From Candidatus Saccharimonadota bacterium (GTDB taxonomy: Bacteria; Patescibacteriota; Saccharimonadia; Saccharimonadales; Saccharimonadaceae), in NCBI GenBank assembly GCA_017406775.1, contig JAFQXV010000007.1, positions 1 to 36,596 on the forward strand: a stretch of DNA of 36,596 bases, written 5' to 3'. The notes below the pieces were generated by a model, which saw only the letters and a list, made by a program, of their open reading frames with translations, did no database searches and was not told the origin of the DNA. Positions 7,981 through 15,879 of the stretch are shown in pieces. A program made the position numbers and the translations under genes. Within the stretch, counting starts at the first letter, position 1. Each line of letters starts with the position of its first letter.

Positions 7981-8104
7981 TAATTATAACATCCAAGACA
8001 CAACATAAGGGCGTTCGCCCAAGCTTATGGTCTCGAATAGTATTAGATGATTATTTAATTATAATATTCAAGACGCAACTCAAGGGCGTTCGCCTAAGCT
8101 TATG
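7981..8104 (-). repeat. Hairpin element, copies B and C in 75-bp tandem array
   Basis: Copy B repeats 47 bp of copy A without change (8007-8053 equals 7932-7978). A third, partial core at 8081-8104 is again offset by exactly 75 bp, and 7981-8004 and 8056-8079 are also near-identical at 75-bp spacing. B and C lack the perfect left arm. C keeps only a short ACGCAA/TTGCGT closing stem. No coding frame is apparent. Confidence 0.85.
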
Positions 8105-8117
8105 GTTTTTTGCGTAT

Positions 8118-8147
8118 TTGAGAAATCTGAAAGGTTTATGGTAGAAT
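8118..8147 (+). promoter_or_regulatory. Promoter of pgi
   Basis: TTGAGA (8118-8123), an 18-nt spacer and TAGAAT (8142-8147) precede the pgi ATG by 9 nt. There is no Shine-Dalgarno. Confidence 0.6.
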
Positions 8148-8156
8148 AAAGTTATT

Positions 8157-9290
8157 ATGATAGAAGTTAATTGCAATCCAGAAATAGACGCCAAGAAAAC
8201 AGCGGGGATTTTGAGAGAAATTGCTAAAGATAAAATGGGGGGATGGGTTAATTTGCCGCGAAAAAACGATATGGGAGAATTTGTAAGAATTAAAGAAGCG
8301 GCTAAAAAGATAAACGAAGAAAGTGAATATTTGGTTTGTATTGGAATTGGAGGTTCTTATTTGGGGCACAGAGCAATTATTGAGGCCTTAAGGCCCAAAT
8401 TCGACACCGAGATTATTTATGCAGGAAATTCTTTATCTAAAAGGGAGCTAGACTTTGCTTTGGCTAAAGTAGGGGACCACGATTTTTCTATCAATGTAAT
8501 TTCTAAATCTGGAACAACCTTGGAGCCGGCGATTGCGTTTAGCGAATTTAAGAAAAAATTAGTGGAAAAATACGGTGAAAAAGAAGCATACGATAGAATT
8601 TATGCTACTACTGATAAAAAACAAGGTGCTTTGCATGATGAGGCGGTAGCTTTTAATTATCACAGATTTGTGGTGCCGGATAATATTGGTGGCAGGTATT
8701 CCGTATTAACGGCGGTGGGATTGTTGCCACTAGCGGTGGCGGGAGTGGATGTAGATAAGCTATTGGTGGGAGCGGCAGAGGCGGTAGAGACTGCAGTGGA
8801 ACCAGCTATAAAATATGCTTGGATGCGATATGCTTTGGGGCAAAAAAGATATGATACGGAAGTGTTTGCGAGTTTTGAGCCAGCGACGATGTATTTTAAT
8901 GAGTGGCTAAAACAATTATTTGGCGAATCGGAAGGCAAACAGAGACAGGGTATTTTACCAACTTCCGTAATTTACTCTACGGATTTACATTCTCTAGGCC
9001 AATTTATGCAGGATGGAAGAAGAAATCTGTTTGAAACGATTGTAGGTTATCCAACTGACGAACTAAATCGTAAGGTGGTGCAGGCGGTAAGAATTGCTCA
9101 TACGGATGGTGGAATTCCGGTATTGGATATTAAAGTGCCATCTTTTGATGAGAAGGGTTTTGGGGAGCTAATTTATTTCTTCGAACTAGCCTGTGCGATG
9201 AGCGCTAAATTATTTGGTGTAAATCCGTTTGATCAGCCTGGAGTAGAAGCATATAAAAATGAACTTAAAAGATTAATGGCGGAGGAATAA
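8157..9290 (+). CDS. pgi: Glucose-6-phosphate isomerase
   Basis: It interconverts glucose-6-phosphate and fructose-6-phosphate. The 377-aa product carries two SIS-like domains with GIGGSYLG (63-70), SKSGTTLEP (116-124), the family signature DNIGGRYS (175-182) and the later QDGRRNLFET segment. At 377 aa it is well below the 445-550 aa usual for bacterial enzymes; the N-terminal region is trimmed while active-site motifs remain. The start has a -10 box 9 nt upstream. arcC follows after 2 nt, so both belong to one transcript. Confidence 0.93.
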   Translation: MIEVNCNPEIDAKKTAGILREIAKDKMGGWVNLPRKNDMGEFVRIKEAAKKINEESEYLVCIGIGGSYLGHRAIIEALRPKFDTEIIYAGNSLSKRELDFALAKVGDHDFSINVISKSGTTLEPAIAFSEFKKKLVEKYGEKEAYDRIYATTDKKQGALHDEAVAFNYHRFVVPDNIGGRYSVLTAVGLLPLAVAGVDVDKLLVGAAEAVETAVEPAIKYAWMRYALGQKRYDTEVFASFEPATMYFNEWLKQLFGESEGKQRQGILPTSVIYSTDLHSLGQFMQDGRRNLFETIVGYPTDELNRKVVQAVRIAHTDGGIPVLDIKVPSFDEKGFGELIYFFELACAMSAKLFGVNPFDQPGVEAYKNELKRLMAEE

Positions 9291-9292
9291 AA

Positions 9293-10234
9293 ATGAAAAA
9301 GCGAATAGTATTAGCGCTAGGTGGCAATGCTTTACAAAAAAATGGTGAAGCTACGGCAGAGGCACAAAAACAGGTTGCAAATCAAGTTGGTGAGGTAGTG
9401 GCGGATTTAGCGGATAAATATGAGATAGTATTAGCGCATGGAAATGGGCCACAGGTTGGAAACATCCTGATTCACGAAGAGGTGGCTAGCACTAAAGAGG
9501 CGCCAGCTATGCCCTTAGAGACGGCGGTAGCGATGAGTCAAGGGCAAATTGGCTATTGGCTAACGCAAGCAATTAATAATGCTTATTTGAAGAAGGGTAA
9601 GACTGCTAAAGTAGCTACGGTGGTTTCGCAGGTAGTAGTAGATAAGGATGATGCAGCATTCAAAAATCCCTCAAAGCCGATCGGGCAATTTTATTCAGAA
9701 AAGGAAGCTAAGGTTTTAGCTAAGAAAAATGGCTGGACGGTAAAAGAGGATGCAGGCAGAGGTTGGCGGCGCGTAGTGGCTTCGCCGAAACCAGTTGATA
9801 TTGTAGAAAAAAAGGCGATATTGGATTTGGTAAAAGATGGCACAATTGTGATAGCGGCTGGTGGTGGCGGAATTCCAGTGTATCGGACTAAGGTTTTAAA
9901 AAGATTAAAAGGTGTAGATGCAGTAATTGATAAAGATTACGCAGCAGAAAAAATGGCGGAATTAGTAGGGGCGGATGTTTTTGTGTCGGTAACGGCGGTG
10001 GCAAATGTGTATATTAACTACGGTTTTCCAGAGCAAAGTGCAATTGGTACGGTTTCGGTAGAAGAAATGGAAGGATTAAAAAAGTTCGGTTATTTTAAGG
10101 CGGGATCAATGCTGCCTAAAGTGGAGGCGGCGGTAACTTTTGCTAAAAAAGGTGGCACTGGAATAATTACTGATATAGATAATTTGGCAGAAGCGCTAGT
10201 GGGTAAAGCGGGGACGATCATAAAAAATAGTTAA
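9293..10234 (+). CDS. arcC: Carbamate kinase
   Basis: It transfers the phosphate of carbamoyl phosphate to ADP, giving ATP, ammonia and CO2: the ATP-yielding last step of arginine or agmatine deiminase pathways. The 313-aa protein has the amino-acid-kinase start VLALGGNALQ, AHGNGPQVGN, AAGGGGIPV and the C-terminal TDIDNLAEAL. The length is standard. It sits 2 nt after pgi and upstream of ptcA-aguD-aguA, which makes it the carbamate kinase (aguC role) of the agmatine route. No arginine deiminase is present here. Confidence 0.95.
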   Translation: MKKRIVLALGGNALQKNGEATAEAQKQVANQVGEVVADLADKYEIVLAHGNGPQVGNILIHEEVASTKEAPAMPLETAVAMSQGQIGYWLTQAINNAYLKKGKTAKVATVVSQVVVDKDDAAFKNPSKPIGQFYSEKEAKVLAKKNGWTVKEDAGRGWRRVVASPKPVDIVEKKAILDLVKDGTIVIAAGGGGIPVYRTKVLKRLKGVDAVIDKDYAAEKMAELVGADVFVSVTAVANVYINYGFPEQSAIGTVSVEEMEGLKKFGYFKAGSMLPKVEAAVTFAKKGGTGIITDIDNLAEALVGKAGTIIKNS

Positions 10235-10247
10235 GCTAAAAAAATGC

Positions 10248-10276
10248 TTGCGTTTATAATAAAAGTAGTGTATACT
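10248..10276 (+). promoter_or_regulatory. Promoter of the 47-aa gene
   Basis: TTGCGT (10248-10253), a 17-nt spacer and TATACT (10271-10276) give a transcription start near 10283, about 21 nt before the ATG at 10304. Confidence 0.55.
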
Positions 10277-10303
10277 GGTTTAAATAAGAAAGGTCACACA
10301 AAA

Positions 10304-10447
10304 ATGAAAATAAATATCAAAGAACGCAGAGCTATTAACGTTAAAGAAGTGCGCACGATTGGTTTTAAAACGGTGCGGACAATTAATCTGATGACAGTAA
10401 GAGGTCTTAACGTAGCCGGCTCTAACGTAAAAGTAAGAATTGCGTAA
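10304..10447 (+). CDS. Small basic 47-aa protein of unknown function
   Basis: I do not recognise this family. The ATG at 10304 has AAAGG (10289-10293) upstream and a promoter at 10248-10276. The product is basic and carries an internal near-repeat with a roughly ten-residue period: VKEVRTI, FKTVRTI, MTVRGL and VKVRI. The pattern of alternating hydrophobic and basic residues suggests short beta strands or a nucleic-acid-binding peptide. It lies between arcC and ptcA, so it may also be a leader peptide of the agmatine operon. A start at 10244 would overlap the -35 box and is rejected. Confidence 0.55.
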   Translation: MKINIKERRAINVKEVRTIGFKTVRTINLMTVRGLNVAGSNVKVRIA

Positions 10448-10476
10448 AAAATAGTAAGTTTTGGTTAGCAAGAAGC

Positions 10477-10505
10477 TTGTGCTTTTTTGGTGACTAATAT
10501 ATAAT
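10477..10505 (+). promoter_or_regulatory. Promoter of ptcA
   Basis: TTGTGC (10477-10482), 17 nt and TATAAT (10500-10505) end 7 nt before the ptcA ATG. The mRNA would be essentially leaderless. Confidence 0.6.
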
Positions 10506-10512
10506 TTTATAT

Positions 10513-11529
10513 ATGGATAGGTACACATTAAGACATCAAACGCCTACGCGTAAAGATTTTATTGATACGGCTGATTTTGATCAGTCGGAAATTATTGACA
10601 TTATTAAATTGTCTCGAGTAGTGCGAGAATTTATTAAAAGTGGTGGCTACTTAAACTCTTTATATCACAAAACTTTGGCGATGCTATTTGAGCAGAAGTC
10701 TACTAGGACGCGAGTATCGTTTGAGGTGGCGATGGCTGAGCTGGGCGGGCATGCTTTAAACTTGGCACCAGGAGCGATTCAGTTAGGTGCGCACGAAACT
10801 ATAGAAGATACAGCGGTGGTGCTGGGTAGAATGTGCGACATGATTATGTCCCGGGTAGATAAGCACGAATCGATAGAGGCATTAGCTAAATATGCTAAGG
10901 TCCCAGTAATTAATGGCATGAGCGATAGAGTACATCCAACTCAGGGAATTGGTGATATGATTACCGTATTTGATCACTGGCCAGCTGGAAAAAAGCCACA
11001 TGATATTAAATTTGTGTTTGTGGGGGATGCTACGCAGGTTTGTAATACTTTGTGTGAGATTACTACTAAGCTTGGGTTTAATTTTGTGCATTATGGTCCG
11101 GAAAACCACAAAATTAGTGATGAATGGTTGGAAATCGGCCGTAAGAATATAGAAAAATACGGTGGTTCTTGTACTTGGACGGAAGATCCAGAAGCATTGA
11201 AGGGCGCTGACTTTATTTATACTGACGTATGGTATGGGCTTTATGATAAAGAAACTCCTAAAGAAGTATATATGAAGGATTTTTATCCTAAATATCAAGT
11301 TAATGATGAATTGATGGCTTTAACGGGTAATCCAAATTGTAAATTTATGCACTGTTTGCCAGCAAATCGCGGAGAAGAGGTGGCGGATTCGGTATTAGAT
11401 GGTCCGAATTCGGCGGCGTGGGACGAAGCAGAGAACCGTCTAACAGCTCAAAGAGGGTTGGTACTATATTTTGGTCGAGTTGCGCAGAAAGCGCTCGATG
11501 AAATTAAACTACAAAAGGAGGGCGAATAA
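10513..11529 (+). CDS. ptcA: Putrescine carbamoyltransferase
   Basis: It phosphorolyses N-carbamoylputrescine to putrescine and carbamoyl phosphate. The 338-aa product has the carbamoyl-phosphate site KSTRTR (62-67), HPTQ (141-144) and HCLPA (280-284), shared with ornithine carbamoyltransferases. The usual ornithine-site SMG region is replaced by DVWYGLY (238-244), as I recall for putrescine carbamoyltransferases, and the neighbours are aguD and aguA rather than arcA. Ornithine carbamoyltransferase remains the alternative. The stop overlaps the aguD start (TAATG). Confidence 0.88.
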   Translation: MDRYTLRHQTPTRKDFIDTADFDQSEIIDIIKLSRVVREFIKSGGYLNSLYHKTLAMLFEQKSTRTRVSFEVAMAELGGHALNLAPGAIQLGAHETIEDTAVVLGRMCDMIMSRVDKHESIEALAKYAKVPVINGMSDRVHPTQGIGDMITVFDHWPAGKKPHDIKFVFVGDATQVCNTLCEITTKLGFNFVHYGPENHKISDEWLEIGRKNIEKYGGSCTWTEDPEALKGADFIYTDVWYGLYDKETPKEVYMKDFYPKYQVNDELMALTGNPNCKFMHCLPANRGEEVADSVLDGPNSAAWDEAENRLTAQRGLVLYFGRVAQKALDEIKLQKEGE

Positions 11530-12974
11530 TGCCACAGAAAAAACGTAAGTTCAGGCTGTTTTCTGCAGTGCTTGCGACAGTCTGTATAATTTTGGTAGGA
11601 GATGCAGTTGCGCCTACAGCATCGATTGGGAATTCGATGTATGTATGGTGGGCGATCATGCTGATCGGCTTCTTCGTGCCATATGCGCTAATTAGCGCGG
11701 AACTAGGTACACAATACCCATCCGAAGGCGGTATGTATACCTGGATTAAAAAAGCTTTCGGAAAGAAATGGGCCTCACGCGTGGCCTGGTTTTACTGGGT
11801 AAACTATCCACTTTGGATTGCCTCACTGGCGGATCTTATCACTACAATGTTGATGCAGATGCTAGGCATTGAGATGGAGATTTGGATGGTTCTCCTTATC
11901 CAAGTAGTGTACATTGTACTAGTAACGATACTGGGTATGCTAAGGATTTCGCAATCGGCATGGGTATCAAACTTTGGCGCGATTGTTAAATTCCTCATTC
12001 TTGGTGGTATTAGCGTGCTTGGGTTTTATGTATTCTTTACGCAGGGTACGATGAACCCGATTGAATCATGGCATGATTTTATTCCACTAGCTTCTGCGGA
12101 TGGTGGCATAGATTGGGCTGGACTTTCGTTTGTATCGCTAATCATCTTTAATATGCTTGGCTTTGAGGTGGTAGGCACGTTTGTGGATGATATGGATAAG
12201 CCTAAAAAACAAATTCCGCAAGCTATTATCGTGGGCGGAATTTTGATTGCTATTTTCTATATCTTACCTTCGTTTGCAATTGGCGTAGGAACGGCGTTTT
12301 CTGATATTTCTACGGACACAGGTTTGCTTGATTCGTATGAAATTTTGATGGCAAACGCTGGGTTCTCGGCTACGATGATTAAAACTATTATTTTAACAGT
12401 AGGTACAGCATTTATTTTGACGTTAATTTCTAATATTTCGTCTTGGAACTTTGGCGTATATTCCGTAATTGCTTATGCAGCAGAAGATGGGATGTTCCCT
12501 AAATCTTGGAAGAAGCGCAACAAAGACGGTGTGCCTTACATGGTAGGCATTTGGACTGGCATCATTGCTACGATTTTGGCGGTGGCTGGTATTATCCTTG
12601 CCTATTGTTTCCCAGAATGGGAGGCCGGATCTAATATGTTCTGGGCGTTCTTTGACTTGTCGCTGGTATGTTTGCTATTGTCTTACATTCCAATGTTTGC
12701 GGCATTTATCAAGTTGCACAAGAACGGGCCACAAGTTAAGAACGGTTATTGGATTAAAGTTGATCCAGTAATGCGATGGATTATGGGTGTTGTACCACTA
12801 GTACTGCTTGGTATTTCGCTATTCTTTACTTTGATTCCAGAGCTTTCGCTAGAAGCAATTGCGGATAATTCGACGCTCTTAATTTCTTCTGCGGTTTGTG
12901 TAGTGATTGGCGAAGTGATGATTTGCAATATGGTACGAAAGGATAGGCAGAAGAAAATAGCACGTAAACATTAA
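11529..12974 (+). CDS. aguD: APC-family antiporter, probable agmatine/putrescine exchanger
   Basis: A 481-aa polytopic membrane protein with about 12 hydrophobic segments and the APC-superfamily pattern GDAVAPTASIGNSM in the first helix region, followed by AELGTQYPSEGGMYTWIKKAFG. Amino-acid/polyamine antiporters share this layout. Its position between ptcA and aguA, overlapping the ptcA stop by 1 nt, supports agmatine-in/putrescine-out exchange. Substrate specificity is inferred from context only. A 108-nt gap with a hairpin element separates it from aguA. Confidence 0.85.
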   Translation: MPQKKRKFRLFSAVLATVCIILVGDAVAPTASIGNSMYVWWAIMLIGFFVPYALISAELGTQYPSEGGMYTWIKKAFGKKWASRVAWFYWVNYPLWIASLADLITTMLMQMLGIEMEIWMVLLIQVVYIVLVTILGMLRISQSAWVSNFGAIVKFLILGGISVLGFYVFFTQGTMNPIESWHDFIPLASADGGIDWAGLSFVSLIIFNMLGFEVVGTFVDDMDKPKKQIPQAIIVGGILIAIFYILPSFAIGVGTAFSDISTDTGLLDSYEILMANAGFSATMIKTIILTVGTAFILTLISNISSWNFGVYSVIAYAAEDGMFPKSWKKRNKDGVPYMVGIWTGIIATILAVAGIILAYCFPEWEAGSNMFWAFFDLSLVCLLLSYIPMFAAFIKLHKNGPQVKNGYWIKVDPVMRWIMGVVPLVLLGISLFFTLIPELSLEAIADNSTLLISSAVCVVIGEVMICNMVRKDRQKKIARKH

Positions 12975-12985
12975 CAGTATTTTAA

Positions 12986-13067
12986 AAGAATATGGGTGGC
13001 CTACTTGAGGACCGTAAGCTCGGGCGTGCGCCCTTGAGCGTGTCCGAAAGGAGGCCACCATATTCTT
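12986..13067 (+). repeat. Hairpin element, copy D, in the aguD-aguA gap
   Basis: Outer arms 12986-13002 and 13052-13067 pair over 16 bp with one bulged G. GGAC (13009-13012) and GTCC (13042-13045) form an inner stem, and the core 13013-13041 contains GGGCG/CGCCC. This core is the plus-strand counterpart of the minus-strand cores at 7.9 kb. No T run follows, so it is not a simple terminator. It ends 2 nt before the aguA Shine-Dalgarno and could affect aguA expression or mRNA stability. Confidence 0.8.
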
Positions 13068-13083
13068 CAGGAGGAGAATTTTT

Positions 13084-14178
13084 ATGAGACTTAATTCAAC
13101 GCCAAAAGAAGACGGATTTTATATGCCGTCTGAGCTTTCTGAACATAAATGTACATATCTTTTGTGGCCAGAAAGACCAGACAACTGGCGGGGTGGCGCT
13201 AAGCCAGCACAAAAAGCTTTTCGTGAAGTAGTAGAAAAAATTGCTTTACATGAGCCTGTAGTGTTGGGAGTAAATCAATCCCAATATGCACATGTTCTTG
13301 GCATGAATATGAAAAATGTTCAGGTAGTAGAAATTTCTAACAATGATTCTTGGATTCGCGATACTGGTGCTACGATGGTAATAAATGGCCAGGGCGAGAT
13401 GCGAGCAGTAGACTGGGCTTTTAATGGCTACGGCGGCTTAGTTAACGGTATTTATTTTCCTTGGGATTTAGATGACGCGATTGCGGCTAAGATGGCGGCG
13501 ATTGAAGGCGTAGACAGATATCGTACAGATGATTTTGTGCTAGAAGGTGGCTCAGTGCATAGTGATGGCGAAGGTACTTTGTTAGTAACAGAAGAAACAT
13601 TATTGGACGAAGGACGGAACCCAGGTAAAACTAAGGAAGAAATAGAACAATATCTACTAGACTATTGCGGAGCGGAAAAAGTTTTATGGATTCCTTATGG
13701 GATTTATAAAGACGAGGATACTAATGGACACGTGGACAATATTTGTCAGTTTGTGGCACCAGGTAAGGTGGTTTTGGCTTGGGAAGATAATCCAGCTGAT
13801 CCACAACACGAAAGATCGGTAAGAGATTTGGAATACTTGCAATCTGTAACGGATGCGCGTGGTAGACAGCTAGAGATTATTAAGATTCACGTACCAAATG
13901 TTGTGACGATTACCAAGGAAGAGTCTGAAGGCGTGGATGTGGTAGAAGGAACCTTCCCGCGTAACGAGGGCGATCGTTTGCCGGCATCTTATATTAATTA
14001 CTATAATTGTAACGGCGCGATTATTTTGCCGATATTTAATGATCCTCACGACGAAGAAGCGGTTCGCACTTTGCAGGAGTGTTTCCCAGAACGCAAGATT
14101 GAGACTGTGTATGCAAGAGAGATATTGTTAGGAGGGGGAAATATTCACTGCATTACACAACAAGTTCCTAGAGCTTAA
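13084..14178 (+). CDS. aguA: Agmatine deiminase
   Basis: It hydrolyses agmatine to N-carbamoylputrescine and ammonia, the first step of the pathway. The 364-aa protein shows the guanidino-modifying-enzyme layout: WPERPDNWR (28-36), NDSWIRDTGAT (87-97), E154 in VLEGGS, H216 in NGHVDN and the nucleophile C356 in GGGNIHCITQQ. The length matches characterised enzymes. A strong CAGGAGGAG Shine-Dalgarno (13069-13077) lies 6 nt upstream. A terminator follows, so aguA ends the operon. It is not arginine deiminase, which is longer and has different motifs. Confidence 0.95.
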   Translation: MRLNSTPKEDGFYMPSELSEHKCTYLLWPERPDNWRGGAKPAQKAFREVVEKIALHEPVVLGVNQSQYAHVLGMNMKNVQVVEISNNDSWIRDTGATMVINGQGEMRAVDWAFNGYGGLVNGIYFPWDLDDAIAAKMAAIEGVDRYRTDDFVLEGGSVHSDGEGTLLVTEETLLDEGRNPGKTKEEIEQYLLDYCGAEKVLWIPYGIYKDEDTNGHVDNICQFVAPGKVVLAWEDNPADPQHERSVRDLEYLQSVTDARGRQLEIIKIHVPNVVTITKEESEGVDVVEGTFPRNEGDRLPASYINYYNCNGAIILPIFNDPHDEEAVRTLQECFPERKIETVYAREILLGGGNIHCITQQVPRA

Positions 14179-14183
14179 AAAGG

Positions 14184-14206
14184 CTGGCCGAAAGGCCAGT
14201 TTTTTT
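14184..14206 (+). terminator. Terminator after aguA
   Basis: CTGGCC, GAAA loop and GGCCAG (14184-14199) are followed by seven T residues. It directly abuts the gpmI promoter. Confidence 0.9.
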
Positions 14207-14207
14207 G

Positions 14208-14216
14208 TGATATAAT
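14208..14216 (+). promoter_or_regulatory. Extended -10 promoter of gpmI
   Basis: TGATATAAT at 14208-14216 is 6 nt before the gpmI ATG, so the mRNA is predicted to be leaderless. The preceding terminator T run occupies the place of a -35 region. Confidence 0.7.
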
Positions 14217-14222
14217 AAGCTT

Positions 14223-15869
14223 ATGGATAAATTATCGTATGATGGGCCGATAGTTTTGGCGGTGTTAGATGGGGTAGGGTTGGCACCAAATGGGCCGGGT
14301 AATGCAGTGGCGGGGGCCAGAACTCCGTTTTTAAATAGGGCAGCACGAGAATATTTGCGAGTAGCCTTAGATGCTTCGGGCGAATCAGTAGGGCTTTTGC
14401 CGGGTCAGATGGGGAATTCTGAGGTTGGCCATAATACGATGGGGGCAGGGCGAGCCATTAAACAGGGTATTGCTAAAATAGAGGAAGCTTTTAGGACTGG
14501 TGAAATATTTGAATCTGAGGCCTGGAGGAGTGCGATTACGCGAATTTTGAGTAATCAAAAAGCGCTTAAGGTTGACAATAACAGTGATTTGTGGTATAAT
14601 GAAAAGATTGAGCCTGCTACACTACATTTTGCAGGTATTTTTTCTGACGGTGGAGTGCACAGCCACATTGCTCATTTGGAACAAATGATTGATAAAGCCT
14701 ACGTAGAAGGTGTGCGCAGAATGCGGATTCACGCAGTATTTGACGGGCGTGACGTCCCACCGCAGAGTGAACCTAAGTACATAGAAGAAATTGAGGAGTT
14801 TGTTAAGCAATTTGCGGATGCGGATATTAAAATTGCTTCTGGTGGTGGACGTATGGTGACAGTAGCGGATCGTTATGAAAACGACTGGGGGGTAGTTAAA
14901 CGTGGCTTTGATATGATGGTGCAAGGACAAGCTGATTATTATTACCATTCTGCCAAGGAAGGAATTGAGGTTTTAAGGCGTAATGATCCTGGCGTGCAAG
15001 ATCAGTATTTGCCAGCTTTTGTGGTTGTGGATGAGGAAGAGAAGCCAGTTGGTAAAATAAACCAGGGGGATGCGTTAATCTACTTTGATTTTAGGGCAGA
15101 CCGAGCAATAGAGATCGCAATGGCATTTACTTACTTTGATTTTCCGTATTTTAATCGTGGGGATTATCAGCCTACGGATGTTTATTTTGTGGGAATGACG
15201 GAGTATAATTCTGACACACACGTACCGGAACATCGGTTGGTAGAGCCGGTGGTAATTAATGAAACTTTAAATCAGTTTTTGGGCCAAAGAAATATTTCCC
15301 AGATGGCAATATCGGAAACGGTAAAATTTGGGCATATAACGTATTATTTTAATGGTAATAGTTACGAAAAGGCTAACAAAGAAGAGTTTTTTGAAATTGA
15401 ATCTGATACGGAACCGTTTGAAACGCGTCCTTGGATGAAATCGGCGGAAATTACTGACAAAGTGATTGCGGAAGCGGATAAGTATGATTTTATACGGCTG
15501 AATTTTCCGGGTGGCGATATGGTGGGCCATACAGCGGATTACGAAGCGACGATGCAGGCGATTGAAGCGATTGATTTGTCACTAGCTAGAATCGCTAAAA
15601 AGGTTGACGAGCTTGGTGGCGTGTTGGTAATAGTGGCAGATCATGGTAATGCCGAGGAGCTTTTGGATGAGAACGGTACGCCTAAAACTGCGCATACTAC
15701 TAACTTGGTGCCGTGTATTTTTTACGACAACACATTAAATCGTAGTAAATATAAACTGGTAAAAGTAGATAATCCGGGACTTAAAAATTTGGCGGCGACA
15801 CTAGCAATGCTTTTGGGTCAAAATGATTATCCGAAGTCTTGGGATGTCTCACTGATTAGTGTGATATAA
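14223..15869 (+). CDS. gpmI: 2,3-bisphosphoglycerate-independent phosphoglycerate mutase
   Basis: It converts 3-phosphoglycerate to 2-phosphoglycerate in glycolysis. The 548-aa product has a first metal ligand in VLDGVG (D16), the phosphoserine motif GNSEVGH with S66, DGGVHSH, DGRDVPP and the C-terminal VADHGNAEE. It is longer than the usual about 510 aa. Part of the excess is an insertion of roughly 20-25 residues after ESEAWRSAI (about residues 108-132), encoded by a segment that contains a consensus promoter sequence (14572-14600). Confidence 0.95.
   Translation: MDKLSYDGPIVLAVLDGVGLAPNGPGNAVAGARTPFLNRAAREYLRVALDASGESVGLLPGQMGNSEVGHNTMGAGRAIKQGIAKIEEAFRTGEIFESEAWRSAITRILSNQKALKVDNNSDLWYNEKIEPATLHFAGIFSDGGVHSHIAHLEQMIDKAYVEGVRRMRIHAVFDGRDVPPQSEPKYIEEIEEFVKQFADADIKIASGGGRMVTVADRYENDWGVVKRGFDMMVQGQADYYYHSAKEGIEVLRRNDPGVQDQYLPAFVVVDEEEKPVGKINQGDALIYFDFRADRAIEIAMAFTYFDFPYFNRGDYQPTDVYFVGMTEYNSDTHVPEHRLVEPVVINETLNQFLGQRNISQMAISETVKFGHITYYFNGNSYEKANKEEFFEIESDTEPFETRPWMKSAEITDKVIAEADKYDFIRLNFPGGDMVGHTADYEATMQAIEAIDLSLARIAKKVDELGGVLVIVADHGNAEELLDENGTPKTAHTTNLVPCIFYDNTLNRSKYKLVKVDNPGLKNLAATLAMLLGQNDYPKSWDVSLISVI
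14572..14600 (+). promoter_or_regulatory. Consensus promoter sequence inside gpmI
   Basis: TTGACA (14572-14577), 17 nt and TATAAT (14595-14600) match both sigma-70 boxes perfectly. It lies in the segment encoding the extra residues of GpmI. No start codon follows at leaderless distance. It may be fortuitous, or may drive an internal transcript. Confidence 0.5.
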
Positions 15870-15870
15870 T
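15862..15870 (+). promoter_or_regulatory. Extended -10 promoter of galU
   Basis: TGATATAAT at 15862-15870 overlaps the gpmI stop and ends 9 nt before the galU ATG. Confidence 0.6.
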
Positions 15871-15879
15871 CGTTCTATT

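Noticed and set aside
7901-8104. CRISPR array
   Set aside because: The repeat unit is 75 bp with no unique spacers, and there are only about three copies and no cas genes.
10513-11529. Ornithine carbamoyltransferase (arginine deiminase pathway)
   Set aside because: DVWYGLY replaces the ornithine-binding region and agmatine deiminase, not arginine deiminase, is adjacent; kept only as an alternative.
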